A stretch of DNA of 64,000 bases from contig NZ_JAGSHX010000006.1 in assembly GCF_018138715.1 (NCBI RefSeq), forward strand, positions 6,944,001 to 7,008,000, in the 5' to 3' direction. Each line of letters opens with the position of its first letter. The stretch's first letter is position 1. A model generated the notes under the pieces. It was not told where the DNA came from. It was given only the letters and a program-made list of their open reading frames with translations, and made no database searches. Below, piece by piece: positions 43,773-55,601 of the stretch. A program made the position numbers and the translations under genes. Source of the DNA: Streptomyces asiaticus. GTDB lineage: Bacteria; Actinomycetota; Actinomycetes; Streptomycetales; Streptomycetaceae.

Positions 43773-43841
43773 CGTCGTGGCAGGTCGTGCCTCGCGCGGC
43801 GGGGCCGCATGTTGACACAGCCCTGCGCCCCTTCGGGGCGC
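43773..43841 (-). repeat. Dispersed intergenic repeat, copy B (inverted)
   Basis: Read on the minus strand it starts with the GCGCCCC-GAA-GGGGCGC hairpin (43841-43825), then AGGGCTGTGTC, ATGCGGCCCCGCCG and finally CCACGACG. It matches copy A at 24960-25025 in order and content. Next to it, GGCGCCGTCGTGGCA is directly repeated about 28 bp apart (near 43744 and 43772). It sits between convergent genes, again as a probable bidirectional terminator. Confidence 0.65.
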
Positions 43842-43852
43842 GGGCGCCCCCG

Positions 43853-45733
43853 TCACGCCATCCGCTGCGGGTCCACCGCCGGCACCGCTTCCAGCACCAG
43901 CACCGCCAGATCGTCGTCGATCGGGTCGGGGCTGAAGTCATGCGTGGCGCGCCGCACCCGCTCCGCGACCGCCTTGGCGCCCAGCCCCACACACTCCCGC
44001 AGGATGTCCGAAAGACCGTCGTCGTCATCCAGCTGACGGAGGCCGTTGCGCCGCTCGGTCACCCCGTCGGTGACGCACAGCAGCGTCTCGCCGGGCTCCA
44101 GGGCCAGCGTGTCGGCGTGGAAGTCCGGGTTCTCGTCGATGCCGAGCAGCATCTGCGGGGAGGCGGCGGGGGCCACCGCGCCCCGGGTGGTCAGCCGCAG
44201 CGGCAGCGGATGGCCGGCGCTCGCCAGGGTGCAGCGGGCGCCGCCCCCGGCCTGGTCCGGCTCCAGCTCCCCGTAGAGCAGGCTCAGGAAGCGCGGCCGG
44301 GACTGCTCGCCGTCGATCTCCGCCGCCTCCGCGTCCTCCTCCACCAGCGCCTGGTTCAGCCGGTTGAGCACCGACTCCACCCCATGGCCCTCGCGCGCCA
44401 GCAGTCGCACCAGATGGCGGGCCAGCCCGGTGACGGACATCGCCTCCGGGTCGCTGCCCTGGACGTCGCCCAGCAGGAAGCACCAGCGGCGGTCGCCCAT
44501 GGGGAACAGGTCGTAGAAGTCGCCGCCGACGGTCTGCCCCTCGCCGTGCGGCTCGTAGACGATCGCCGTCTCCACCCCCGGGATATGGGCGAGCGACATG
44601 GGCAGCTGGCGGCGCTGGAGCGCCCGGCTGATCGTCGCCTGACGGGTGTACTGCCGGGCCGTGGCCACTGCCTGGGCCACCCGCCGCGCCACGTCCTCCG
44701 AGAGCCGCACCACGCCCTCCGCCATGCGGGGCACGCCCGCCCGGCCGAGCAGCAGGACGCCATGGCTGCGGCCGTGTGCGATCAGCGGGAAGCACACCGC
44801 CGATCCGCCCGTCCCCTGTTTGTCCGCGACCCCGGGCCAGGGCCAGGAGGTGCCCGCCGAGCCGAGCCCGGTCGGCGGCGGATGTCGCTCCAGCGAGACG
44901 CGGAGCTCGCCGATACGGTGCTCGTTGCTGTGCCAGACACGGGCGAGCTGGAGCCCGCCGCTCTCGGTGGTCAGCCAGACCGCGCACCAGTCGGCCAGCC
45001 GTGGCACCAGGAGCTGCCCGGCGAGGGCGGCCACCATGTTCTCGTCCAGCTGACCGGTGAGGAGTTCGCTGGCCTCGGCGAGGAAGGACGGTCCGCCGCG
45101 GTCCACCCAGTCGGCGGTCGGATCGCGCTGTTCACGGGGTGTGATGGGGGCCAGGGTCTCGGCGAACCGCAGTTCGCGCCCGAGCGCGCTGGTGGGGACG
45201 GCGTCGAGCTCGGTGCCCGCCCGCTCGGCGTCCAGCCGGAACCAGACCGCCTTACGGGTGCGGTGATAGGTCACGCCCCAGGATTCGGCGAGCGCCCCGA
45301 TCAGCTGGAGCCCGCGGCCGCGGCCCCGGCGCTGGGTCTCAGGGCCTCCGTAGACGGTGCTGGCGGGGTGGAGGTCCGCCACCTCGATGACGATCCCCGG
45401 CCGCCTCGGCGCGTCTCTCGGCACATCGTCCGGACCGGCCGTCTCCTCGGGCCCGAAGCCCTCCCCGGCGGCGTCGGGACCGGGCTGGAGCCGGCAGACC
45501 ACTTCGACCCGGGTGCCCGCGTGCAGCACGGCATTGGTGACCAGCTCGCTCACCAGCAGCACCGCGTCGTCGATCGACCGCTCGTCGACGGTGGTCGGGG
45601 CGAACGCCTCCGCCGCGCTCCGTCCCGTGAGCGCCGTACGGACGAAGGCGCGTGCCGCGCCGGGTGCGCGCACGCTCCCGGGCAGCGTCGTCCGCGAGAC
45701 GGACTCACGCGCGAGAGGAAACAAGGCTCCCAC
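43853..45733 (-). CDS. SpoIIE-type PP2C phosphatase with anti-sigma kinase and GAF domains (OsaC-like)
   Basis: 626 aa. The N-terminal RsbW/HATPase_c_2 domain has DAVLLVSELVTNAVLHAG (Glu63, Asn67) and GRGRGLQLIGALAESWGV. A GAF-like domain follows (about 215-365). The C-terminal SpoIIE phosphatase has VGGDFYDLF, LLGDVQGSDPEA, LASAGHPLPLRL, LLCVTDGVTERR and IDDDLAVLVLE metal-binding aspartates. It can in principle both bind a sigma factor and dephosphorylate an anti-anti-sigma factor. GTG 45733. It is divergent from the poly-HAMP kinase, as osaC is from osaAB in S. coelicolor. Confidence 0.9.
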   Translation of the reverse strand: MGALFPLARESVSRTTLPGSVRAPGAARAFVRTALTGRSAAEAFAPTTVDERSIDDAVLLVSELVTNAVLHAGTRVEVVCRLQPGPDAAGEGFGPEETAGPDDVPRDAPRRPGIVIEVADLHPASTVYGGPETQRRGRGRGLQLIGALAESWGVTYHRTRKAVWFRLDAERAGTELDAVPTSALGRELRFAETLAPITPREQRDPTADWVDRGGPSFLAEASELLTGQLDENMVAALAGQLLVPRLADWCAVWLTTESGGLQLARVWHSNEHRIGELRVSLERHPPPTGLGSAGTSWPWPGVADKQGTGGSAVCFPLIAHGRSHGVLLLGRAGVPRMAEGVVRLSEDVARRVAQAVATARQYTRQATISRALQRRQLPMSLAHIPGVETAIVYEPHGEGQTVGGDFYDLFPMGDRRWCFLLGDVQGSDPEAMSVTGLARHLVRLLAREGHGVESVLNRLNQALVEEDAEAAEIDGEQSRPRFLSLLYGELEPDQAGGGARCTLASAGHPLPLRLTTRGAVAPAASPQMLLGIDENPDFHADTLALEPGETLLCVTDGVTERRNGLRQLDDDDGLSDILRECVGLGAKAVAERVRRATHDFSPDPIDDDLAVLVLEAVPAVDPQRMA

Positions 45734-45826
45734 GTGCGGCTCCAGGGCAATACAGGCGGTTTAGGCCATCTAGGTGCCATATTATGACAGACAGGGGGAT
45801 ATGAATGATCTTTAAGGGACGACGCC

Positions 45827-50235
<4,409 letters not shown>

Positions 50236-50239
<4 letters not shown>

Positions 50240-50727
50240 CTGCGAGCGTGTCCGAGAAGGCCGGAATCCTCATCGTCGACGACATGGAGGAGAACCTGAT
50301 CGCGCTGGAGGCCGTCCTCGGCCCGCTCGATCAGCAGCTCGTCCGTGCCCACTCCGGCGAGGAGGCGCTGAAGGCGATGCTGCGGCAGGACTTCGCCGTC
50401 GTACTGCTCGATGTGCTGATGCCGGGCATGGACGGCTTCGAGACGGCCGCCAACATCAAGCGGCTCGACCAGACCAAGGACGTCCCGATCATCCTGCTGA
50501 CCGGGACCGACGCCGACTCCGACTACGCCTACCGGGGCTATGCGATCGGCGCCGCCGACTTCCTGACCAAGCCCTTCGACCCATGGCTGCTGCGGACGAA
50601 GGTCAATGTGTTCCTGGAGATGCACCGCAAGAACCGCCAGCTCGAGGCGCGGACCGAGCAGCTGGCCGACCGGGTCGAGGAGCTGGAGCGCACGGTCGAG
50701 GGGCTGCGGAAGTACGTCGAGAAGTGA
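50236..50727 (+). CDS. Response regulator, receiver plus coiled coil (OsaB-like)
   Basis: 163 aa. The receiver starts GILIVDDMEEN; phospho-Asp59 is in VVLLDVLMPGMDG; LLTGTDAD and LTKPF complete the domain. In place of a DNA-binding output there is a C-terminal coiled coil (NRQLEARTEQLADRVEELERTVEGLRKYVEK), the layout of OsaB, which is needed for osmoadaptation in S. coelicolor. ATGA overlap with the kinase. It probably acts by protein contact. Confidence 0.92.
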
Positions 50728-50748
50728 CCGGTCAGGGCTGGGCTCCGG

Positions 50749-51456
50749 TCAGGGCTCCACGGCCGTGACGAGGACGGCCACCGTGGGCGGCTGGTCCCCC
50801 GGGGCCGGGGCGGCCTCTGCCACCGTCGTTCGTACCGCCCTCGCCACATCCACGGCGCGGTGATCCGCCGCCACGGCCAGCTCGATCCGGATGTGCGCCC
50901 CCTCGATCCGCACGGCCCGGGGCGAGCCCAGCACCGGCGCGAGCCGGGCGACGCCGGGCACGGAGGTGGCGGCGCGGGCGACGGCCGCGGTGGCGGGGTC
51001 GGGGGCCGGGCTCTCGATCGGGTGGGGGCGCGGGGTCTCCGGGGGCGGGGCCGGGAGCTCGTCCAGCACCTCCGTCACCCGTATGTCCACCGCCTCCACC
51101 AGCAGGCCGAGCCGGTCCGTCGCCGCGTCGAGCAGTACGTCGCGCAGCCGGTCCGCCGTCACCGGAAGCGGTTCCTCCAGCGTCGCCCGGCACTCCGCCG
51201 CGATGCGCAGGGGTCCCGGCGGCAGCGCGCTCGGCGGGGGCGGCACCGCGGGCATCCCGGGGGTGCCGGGGTCGGCGGGCCCGATCCGCAGCGCTCCCAG
51301 ACGCGCGCCGGGGACCTCGGCGGCGGCCCGCCCGAGCACCTCGTTCGCCGCGCGTTCGGTGATCCAGGAGCCGTCCTCGCGCTCGCCCAGGGGCAGCAGC
51401 CGACCGAGCCGCAATTGCTCCCTTACGGTCTGCGCGAGCCGGTCCGTGACCACCAT
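50749..51456 (-). CDS. Hypothetical protein beside the Asp23 cluster
   Basis: 235 aa, no signal or membrane helix. The N-terminal part (LAQTVREQLRLGRLLPLGEREDGSWITERAANEVLGRAAAEVPGARLGALRIG) and the C-terminal part (VPGVARLAPVLGSPRAVRIEGAHIRIELAVAADHRAVDVARAVRTTVAEA) are joined by Pro-rich linkers. The C-terminal block resembles the Asp23/Gls24 fold (vPGV...v.i.v...h....vA..vr..v), suggesting a divergent relative of the neighbouring genes. It is divergent from that operon and convergent with the OsaB-like gene. Confidence 0.7.
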   Translation of the reverse strand: MVVTDRLAQTVREQLRLGRLLPLGEREDGSWITERAANEVLGRAAAEVPGARLGALRIGPADPGTPGMPAVPPPPSALPPGPLRIAAECRATLEEPLPVTADRLRDVLLDAATDRLGLLVEAVDIRVTEVLDELPAPPPETPRPHPIESPAPDPATAAVARAATSVPGVARLAPVLGSPRAVRIEGAHIRIELAVAADHRAVDVARAVRTTVAEAAPAPGDQPPTVAVLVTAVEP

Positions 51457-51576
51457 GTCACCCCTTACCGCCGTACGGACGTGAGCCCTACCGCTCTCAG
51501 CCTGCCGTATCGATCGCGCGAGTGCCGCATCTCCGAAGCGGTTCGGGGAAGGTCCCTTTAAGGTGGCAAATAGAGC

Positions 51577-51600
51577 GAGCGGAAATCGCTTTTACCGCTC
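51577..51600 (+). promoter_or_regulatory. Inverted repeat in the leader of the Asp23 operon
   Basis: GAGCGG (51577-51582) and CCGCTC (51595-51600) pair perfectly, with AAA and TTT inside the 12-nt loop extending the dyad. It lies 26 bp before the Asp23 start, in the divergent gap. Operator or mRNA hairpin. Confidence 0.4.
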
Positions 51601-51625
51601 TTCGCCTCGGAAGGGACGATCGGTG

Positions 51626-52150
51626 ATGTCCGAGACCGCACCACGGAACCGACCCGAGAACCCCGCCACGGACCCCGCCGCCGGTACGCCCAAGACGGTG
51701 GGTGCCGGGCCCGGCACCGCCGCGGCGACCGCCGCCACCGATCGGCCCCGGCGGGGCGGGGGCGACCCGGCCCTGCGCGGGCGCACCACCATCGCCGACG
51801 GCGTCGTCGAGAAGATCGCGGGTATGGCGGCCCGCGATGTGGTCGGCGTCCATGCGATGGGCGGCGGTCTCGCGCGCACCTTCGGGGTCGTACGGGACCG
51901 GGTGCCGGGCGGCCGGTCGGTCACCCGCGGGGTGAAGGCGGAGGTGGGGGAGGTGCAGACGGCCCTCGACCTGGAGATCGTGGTGGACTACGGCGTCTCC
52001 ATCGCCGATGTCGCACGGGCCGTACGGGAGAACGTGATCGCGGCGGTCGAGCGGATGACCGGCCTCGAGGTCGTCGAGGTCAATATCGCGGTCAGCGATG
52101 TGAAGTTGCCGGACGAGGAAGAGGAATCGCCGGAGCCGCGGCTCCAGTAG
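51626..52150 (+). CDS. Asp23/Gls24 family envelope stress response protein
   Basis: 174 aa from ATG 51626 (GGAAGGGA upstream). After a disordered Pro/Ala/Thr-rich head, GRTTIADGVVEKIAGMAARDVVGVHAMGGG, TRGVKAEVGEVQTALDLEIVVDYGVSIADVARAVRENVIAAVERMTGLEVVEVNIAVSDVKLP is the complete Asp23 domain. Asp23 coats the inner membrane face in Gram-positive bacteria through AmaP, and responds to alkaline or envelope stress. It is the first of five co-directional genes. Confidence 0.93.
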   Translation: MSETAPRNRPENPATDPAAGTPKTVGAGPGTAAATAATDRPRRGGGDPALRGRTTIADGVVEKIAGMAARDVVGVHAMGGGLARTFGVVRDRVPGGRSVTRGVKAEVGEVQTALDLEIVVDYGVSIADVARAVRENVIAAVERMTGLEVVEVNIAVSDVKLPDEEEESPEPRLQ

Positions 52151-52191
52151 GCCGGCAGCGGTTCCGGTCGGCTCCAGCGAAGGAGCACACA

Positions 52192-52383
52192 ATGAGCATG
52201 GCCGTGGTCGGGATGATCGCGGGAATGGCGCTGGCTTTCGCAGGTTACTTCGGTGGTTTCGGGGCCTTTCTGCTGGTGGCGGCGTTGGGAGCCGTCGGGT
52301 TCATCGTCGGCCGGTTCCTGGACGGTGATCTGGAACCGGGCGACTTCTTCCGTTCCCGTGGCCGTGACGGACGGCCACGGTGA
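52192..52383 (+). CDS. Small integral membrane protein (DUF2273-like) of the Asp23 cluster
   Basis: 63 aa. ATG 52192 with GAAGGAG. Two hydrophobic helices (VVGMIAGMALAFAGYFGGFGAFLLVAALGAVGFIVGRFL) are followed by an acidic-basic tail (DGDLEPGDFFRSRGRDGRPR). This size and topology match the small membrane partners found with Asp23 and AmaP genes. It probably helps anchor the Asp23 complex. Confidence 0.85.
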   Translation: MSMAVVGMIAGMALAFAGYFGGFGAFLLVAALGAVGFIVGRFLDGDLEPGDFFRSRGRDGRPR

Positions 52384-52410
52384 GCGCCATGACGACCGTA
52401 AGGACATGCC

Positions 52411-52896
52411 GTGGTGGAGCCGGGTGAGCGGGGCGCGACGCGGATCGCGGACCGGGTCGTCGCGAAGATCGCCTCGCAGGCGGCGCGGGAGGCGTTGCGG
52501 GGCGGCGGCGCGGCGGATTCCAGTGTGGACGGCGGTGTGGATATGGGCGCGGATGCCGGTGCGGATGCCGGTGCGGACCTCGGTGCGGACCTCGGTGCGG
52601 ACCCCGGTGTGAACCCCGGCGAGATCGCCCTCGCCGGTGTCGTCGGCGCGGCGCGGCCGTACGCGGTCGCCGCGGTGCGCGGTGGCGTCGCGCGCGTCCG
52701 GGTCGCCGTCGAGCTCGGCTATCCCTCGGACATCGGCGCGCACTGCGGTGCGGTGCGTCGTCAGGTGATCGAACGGGTAGGCGAGATGACGGGCATGGAG
52801 GTGCCCGAGGTCGCGGTGACGGTCGAACGGCTGCATGTGCCGCGGTGGGAGCGCCCGGAGCGCAGGGCGCGTCGGGGGAGGGACAGGGTGCGATGA
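52411..52896 (+). CDS. Second Asp23/Gls24-related protein with GADX repeat insert
   Basis: 161 aa, GTG 52411. An Asp23-like start (GATRIADRVVAKIASQAAREAL) is interrupted by a Gly/Ala/Asp repeat (VDMGADAGADAGADLGADLGADPG, about residues 43-66) encoded by 12-bp tandem repeats at 52533-52616. It then resumes VGAARPYAVAAVRGGVARVRVAVELGYPSDIGAHCGAVRRQVIERVGEMTGMEVPEVAVTVERL. The stop overlaps the next start (ATGA). The insert length may vary between strains. Confidence 0.82.
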   Translation: MVEPGERGATRIADRVVAKIASQAAREALRGGGAADSSVDGGVDMGADAGADAGADLGADLGADPGVNPGEIALAGVVGAARPYAVAAVRGGVARVRVAVELGYPSDIGAHCGAVRRQVIERVGEMTGMEVPEVAVTVERLHVPRWERPERRARRGRDRVR

Positions 52897-53579
52897 ACGC
52901 GGACCAGAAGATGCGTCAGTCCACCTCGGCGTCGGCGTACGGCGCGAGGGCGGGGACGGGTGCCGGTTCCGGTGCCGGGGACGGGGATCCGCCCGGCCGC
53001 GTCCGGCGCTTCTGGTCCGAGCGGCGGATACCGGCCGGGATCATCGCCCTGGTCGTCGCCGCCGTCAGCGGGCTGCTGCTGTACGACGTGGCGGCCGTGC
53101 GCTCGGGGCGGCGCGCCATGGGGTGGCGGGACTGGCTCGCCGATGAACTCGCCGCGCGGCCGCTGGACAACGCGTGGATGGTGGCCGGGGCGGCGCTGCT
53201 GGCCGCGCTGGGGGTGTGGATGGTGGTCATGGCGATGGCGCCGGGGCTGCGAGGGCTGCTGCCGATGCGCGCGCCGGAGCCGGAGCCGGAGTCGGGGGCG
53301 GGGGCGGAAGCCGCGGCCGCCGTTCGAGCGGGAATCGACCGGACGTCGGCGGGGCTGGTGCTGCGGGACCGGGCGATGGAGGTGCCCGGTGTCCGGTCGG
53401 CCCGCGTGGACGTCGGCCGACGGCGGATCAGGGCCCGCGCGCTGGCCCACTTCCGCGATCTCGACGAGGTACGCGCGGATCTGGACGCCGCCCTCCACGA
53501 GGGCATCCGCCAGCTGGGCCTGGCCCGGCCGCCCGCCCTCTCCGTCCACGTACGGCGCTCGGCGAAGTCGAAGGGGTGA
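52893..53579 (+). CDS. DUF6286 domain membrane protein of the Asp23 cluster
   Basis: 228 aa from ATG 52893 (overlapping the previous stop). A Gly/Ala-rich head precedes two membrane helices (IPAGIIALVVAAVSGLLLYDVAAV and AWMVAGAALLAALGVWMVVMAMAPGL) and a cytoplasmic C-terminal domain (TSAGLVLRDRAMEVPGVRSARVDVGRRRIRARALAHFRDLDEVRADLDAAL) of DUF6286 type, itself AmaP-like. It likely assembles with Asp23 and AmaP at the membrane. Confidence 0.82.
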   Translation: MNADQKMRQSTSASAYGARAGTGAGSGAGDGDPPGRVRRFWSERRIPAGIIALVVAAVSGLLLYDVAAVRSGRRAMGWRDWLADELAARPLDNAWMVAGAALLAALGVWMVVMAMAPGLRGLLPMRAPEPEPESGAGAEAAAAVRAGIDRTSAGLVLRDRAMEVPGVRSARVDVGRRRIRARALAHFRDLDEVRADLDAALHEGIRQLGLARPPALSVHVRRSAKSKG

Positions 53580-53586
53580 GCGCGCC

Positions 53587-54141
53587 ATGCTGAGTGTCGT
53601 CAACCGGGTGCTGCTGGGGCTCGTGGGTCTGGTGCTGGCCGCTGTGGGCGCGGTGATCCTGGCGGGGTGGCCGCCGTTCGACGGCCGCGACGATGTGCTG
53701 CTCAGCCGGGCGGACCGCACGCGGTGGCGGGACACCGGATGGTTCTGGCCGGCCGTCATCGCGGCGCTTGCGGTGCTGTTCGTGCTGTCCCTGTGCTGGT
53801 TCCTGGTCCAGTTGCGACGGCGTCGCCTCCAGGAAGTGCTCGTGGAGACGGGCGACGGCGAGGGCGCCCTGCTACGCGGCCGCGCCCTGGAGGCCGCGTT
53901 GTTGTCGGACGCGGAGTCGCTGGACGGCGTGGAGCGCGCCCACGTCCTGCTGCGGGGCCGCCGGACGACACCGGAGGCCCGGATGGGCTTGGCGCTGGAC
54001 GCGCGGGCGGACCCGCTGTCGACTCTGGACGCGGTGCGAGCGGAGGCCCTGGAACGCGCCCGCACATCGGCGGGCCTCGAAGCCCTCCCGGCGGAGGTGC
54101 GGCTGAGGGTGGCCCGGCACGGGGCGGAGCGAGCGCGGTAA
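53587..54141 (+). CDS. amaP: Alkaline shock response membrane anchor protein AmaP
   Basis: 184 aa from ATG 53587. AmaP blocks: an N-terminal helix VVNRVLLGLVGLVLAAVGAVILAGW, a second helix WFWPAVIAALAVLFVLSLCWFLVQLRR, and a cytoplasmic Asp23-binding domain (LRGRALEAALLSDAESLDGVERAHVLLRGRR then LDARADPLSTLDAVRAEALERARTSAG). AmaP tethers Asp23 to the membrane. It is the last gene of the operon, 7 bp after the previous stop. Confidence 0.87.
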   Translation: MLSVVNRVLLGLVGLVLAAVGAVILAGWPPFDGRDDVLLSRADRTRWRDTGWFWPAVIAALAVLFVLSLCWFLVQLRRRRLQEVLVETGDGEGALLRGRALEAALLSDAESLDGVERAHVLLRGRRTTPEARMGLALDARADPLSTLDAVRAEALERARTSAGLEALPAEVRLRVARHGAERAR

Positions 54142-54841
54142 CGGCCCGTGGGCGCCTCCGGCGGGATTCCCCACCCCGCCCCTTCCCGAAACGCAGGGAC
54201 CCCGCCCCCACGACCCCCGGGGCTTGCACCCCCACGACCCCCGGGGGCTTGTGCCCGCATGCCCCGCTGGGGTTGCGCCCCAAGTTCCTGCCGGGGCTCT
54301 ATCCCACGCCCCTGGACGGGCTGGGGCTCCCGTCCTCGCTGGGTAGCGCCCCCGGCGCGACTCAACCGGGGCTGCGCCCCTGGACCCTCGGTGGGGCTCC
54401 GCCCCCGGCCCCGGCCCCGCTCCTCAAACGCCGGAGGGGCTGAGTTCGCTCGGTGTCCGTCTCCGCGCCAGCGGGTCGCGGCCGTGGTTCAGGGGGCTGA
54501 CCCACGGGCCGGACAGCCGGACGAACCGCGCCGGAAGCCAGCCTCTCCGGCGATTGAGGAGCGGGGTCCGGGGCGGAGCCCCGGTGGGGGGCTAGGGGGC
54601 GGAGCCCCATAGTTTCGGGGAGGGGCGGGGTGGGAGATCGCCCGCCGCAGGCGCCCACGGTCCGCGCTTGGCGTCCGGCCGCGCCGTGCCCAGGCCGTGC
54701 CCCCGGTCGTGCGCAGATCGAGCCAGGTGGTGCGCAGAGCGAGCCAGGTCGTGCCCAGGTCGCACCCAGGTCGTGCCCAGGTGGTGTCCATGTCGTGCCC
54801 AGATCTTGGGCGGAGCCCCGTGGACCCACCCCCAAGCCCCC
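54142..54841. repeat. 700-bp repeat-rich gap with a long imperfect inverted repeat
   Basis: No gene. Arms 54146-54192 and 54612-54660 are near-perfect reverse complements (CCGTGGGCGCCT...CCCCGAAAC). Inner segments 54419-54440 and 54541-54562 pair 19 of 22, with GGGGCTCCGCCCC/GGGGCGGAGCCCC blocks around them. From 54700 to 54805 follows a degenerate 10-22 bp tandem repeat built on GGTCGTGCCCA. The gap lies between the convergent amaP and SDR genes. Confidence 0.75.
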
Positions 54842-55597
54842 TCAGATGTTGTGGAGGGCCCCGCCGTCCACCGGAAGCATCAGCCCGGTCAGATACGACG
54901 CCGCAGGCGAGAGCAGGAACGCCGCGGCCTTGCCGAATTCCTCGGGCGTCCCGTACCGCCGCAGCGCAATCGCCGCCGCGTTCCGCTCCCGCGCGGCCTC
55001 CGCGTCGCCGGAGAGGGAATCGAGCTCGCGTACGCGGTCGGTGTCGATGCGGGCCGGGAGGAGGCCCACGACGCGGATGCCGCGGGGGCCGACCTCGAGG
55101 GAGAGGGACTTGGCGAAGCCCGCGAGGCCGGGGCGCAGGCCGTTGGAGACGGTGAGGCCGGGGATCGGCTCGCGGACGGAGCCGGAGAGGACGAAGCCGA
55201 TCACGCCCCCGGAGGGGAGCTGCTCCGCGGCGCTGCGGGCGAGGCGGACGGCGCCGAGGAAGACGGAGTCGAAGGCGGCCTGCCACTGGGCGTCGGTGAT
55301 GTCGGCGGTCAGCCCGGCCGGCGGGCCGCCGACGCTGATGAGGACGCCGTCGAAGCCGCCGAACCGCTCCCGGGCGGTGGCGATGAGGCGGGCCGCCACC
55401 TCGGGGTCGGCGTTGTCGGCGGCGACCCCGACCGCGTTCGGCCCGAGGTCGGCGGCGACGGCGGCCGCCGTATCGGCGTCGCGGCCGGTGATGACGGTCT
55501 TCGCACCGTCGGCGATCAGCTCACGGGCGGCCGCGAGCCCCAGCCCGCGGGTGGCTCCGGTGACGATGTACACCCGGTCTTTGAGTCCAAGATCCAT
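54842..55597 (-). CDS. SDR family oxidoreductase, atypical catalytic residues
   Basis: 251 aa Rossmann-fold protein. The cofactor loop is VTGATRGLGLAAAREL. Where classical SDRs have YxxxK, this one reads TVSNGLRPGLAGFAKSL, aligning Ser for Tyr and Arg for Lys; SxxLR replacements are known in a subset of FabG-like SDRs. VGLLPARIDTDRV and LTGLMLPVDGGALHNI are the normal C-terminal motifs. It starts 4 bp after the GH15 stop, so the two are co-transcribed. The substrate is unknown; catalysis may differ from classical SDRs. Confidence 0.87.
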   Translation of the reverse strand: MDLGLKDRVYIVTGATRGLGLAAARELIADGAKTVITGRDADTAAAVAADLGPNAVGVAADNADPEVAARLIATARERFGGFDGVLISVGGPPAGLTADITDAQWQAAFDSVFLGAVRLARSAAEQLPSGGVIGFVLSGSVREPIPGLTVSNGLRPGLAGFAKSLSLEVGPRGIRVVGLLPARIDTDRVRELDSLSGDAEAARERNAAAIALRRYGTPEEFGKAAAFLLSPAASYLTGLMLPVDGGALHNI

Positions 55598-55601
55598 GGG
55601 G

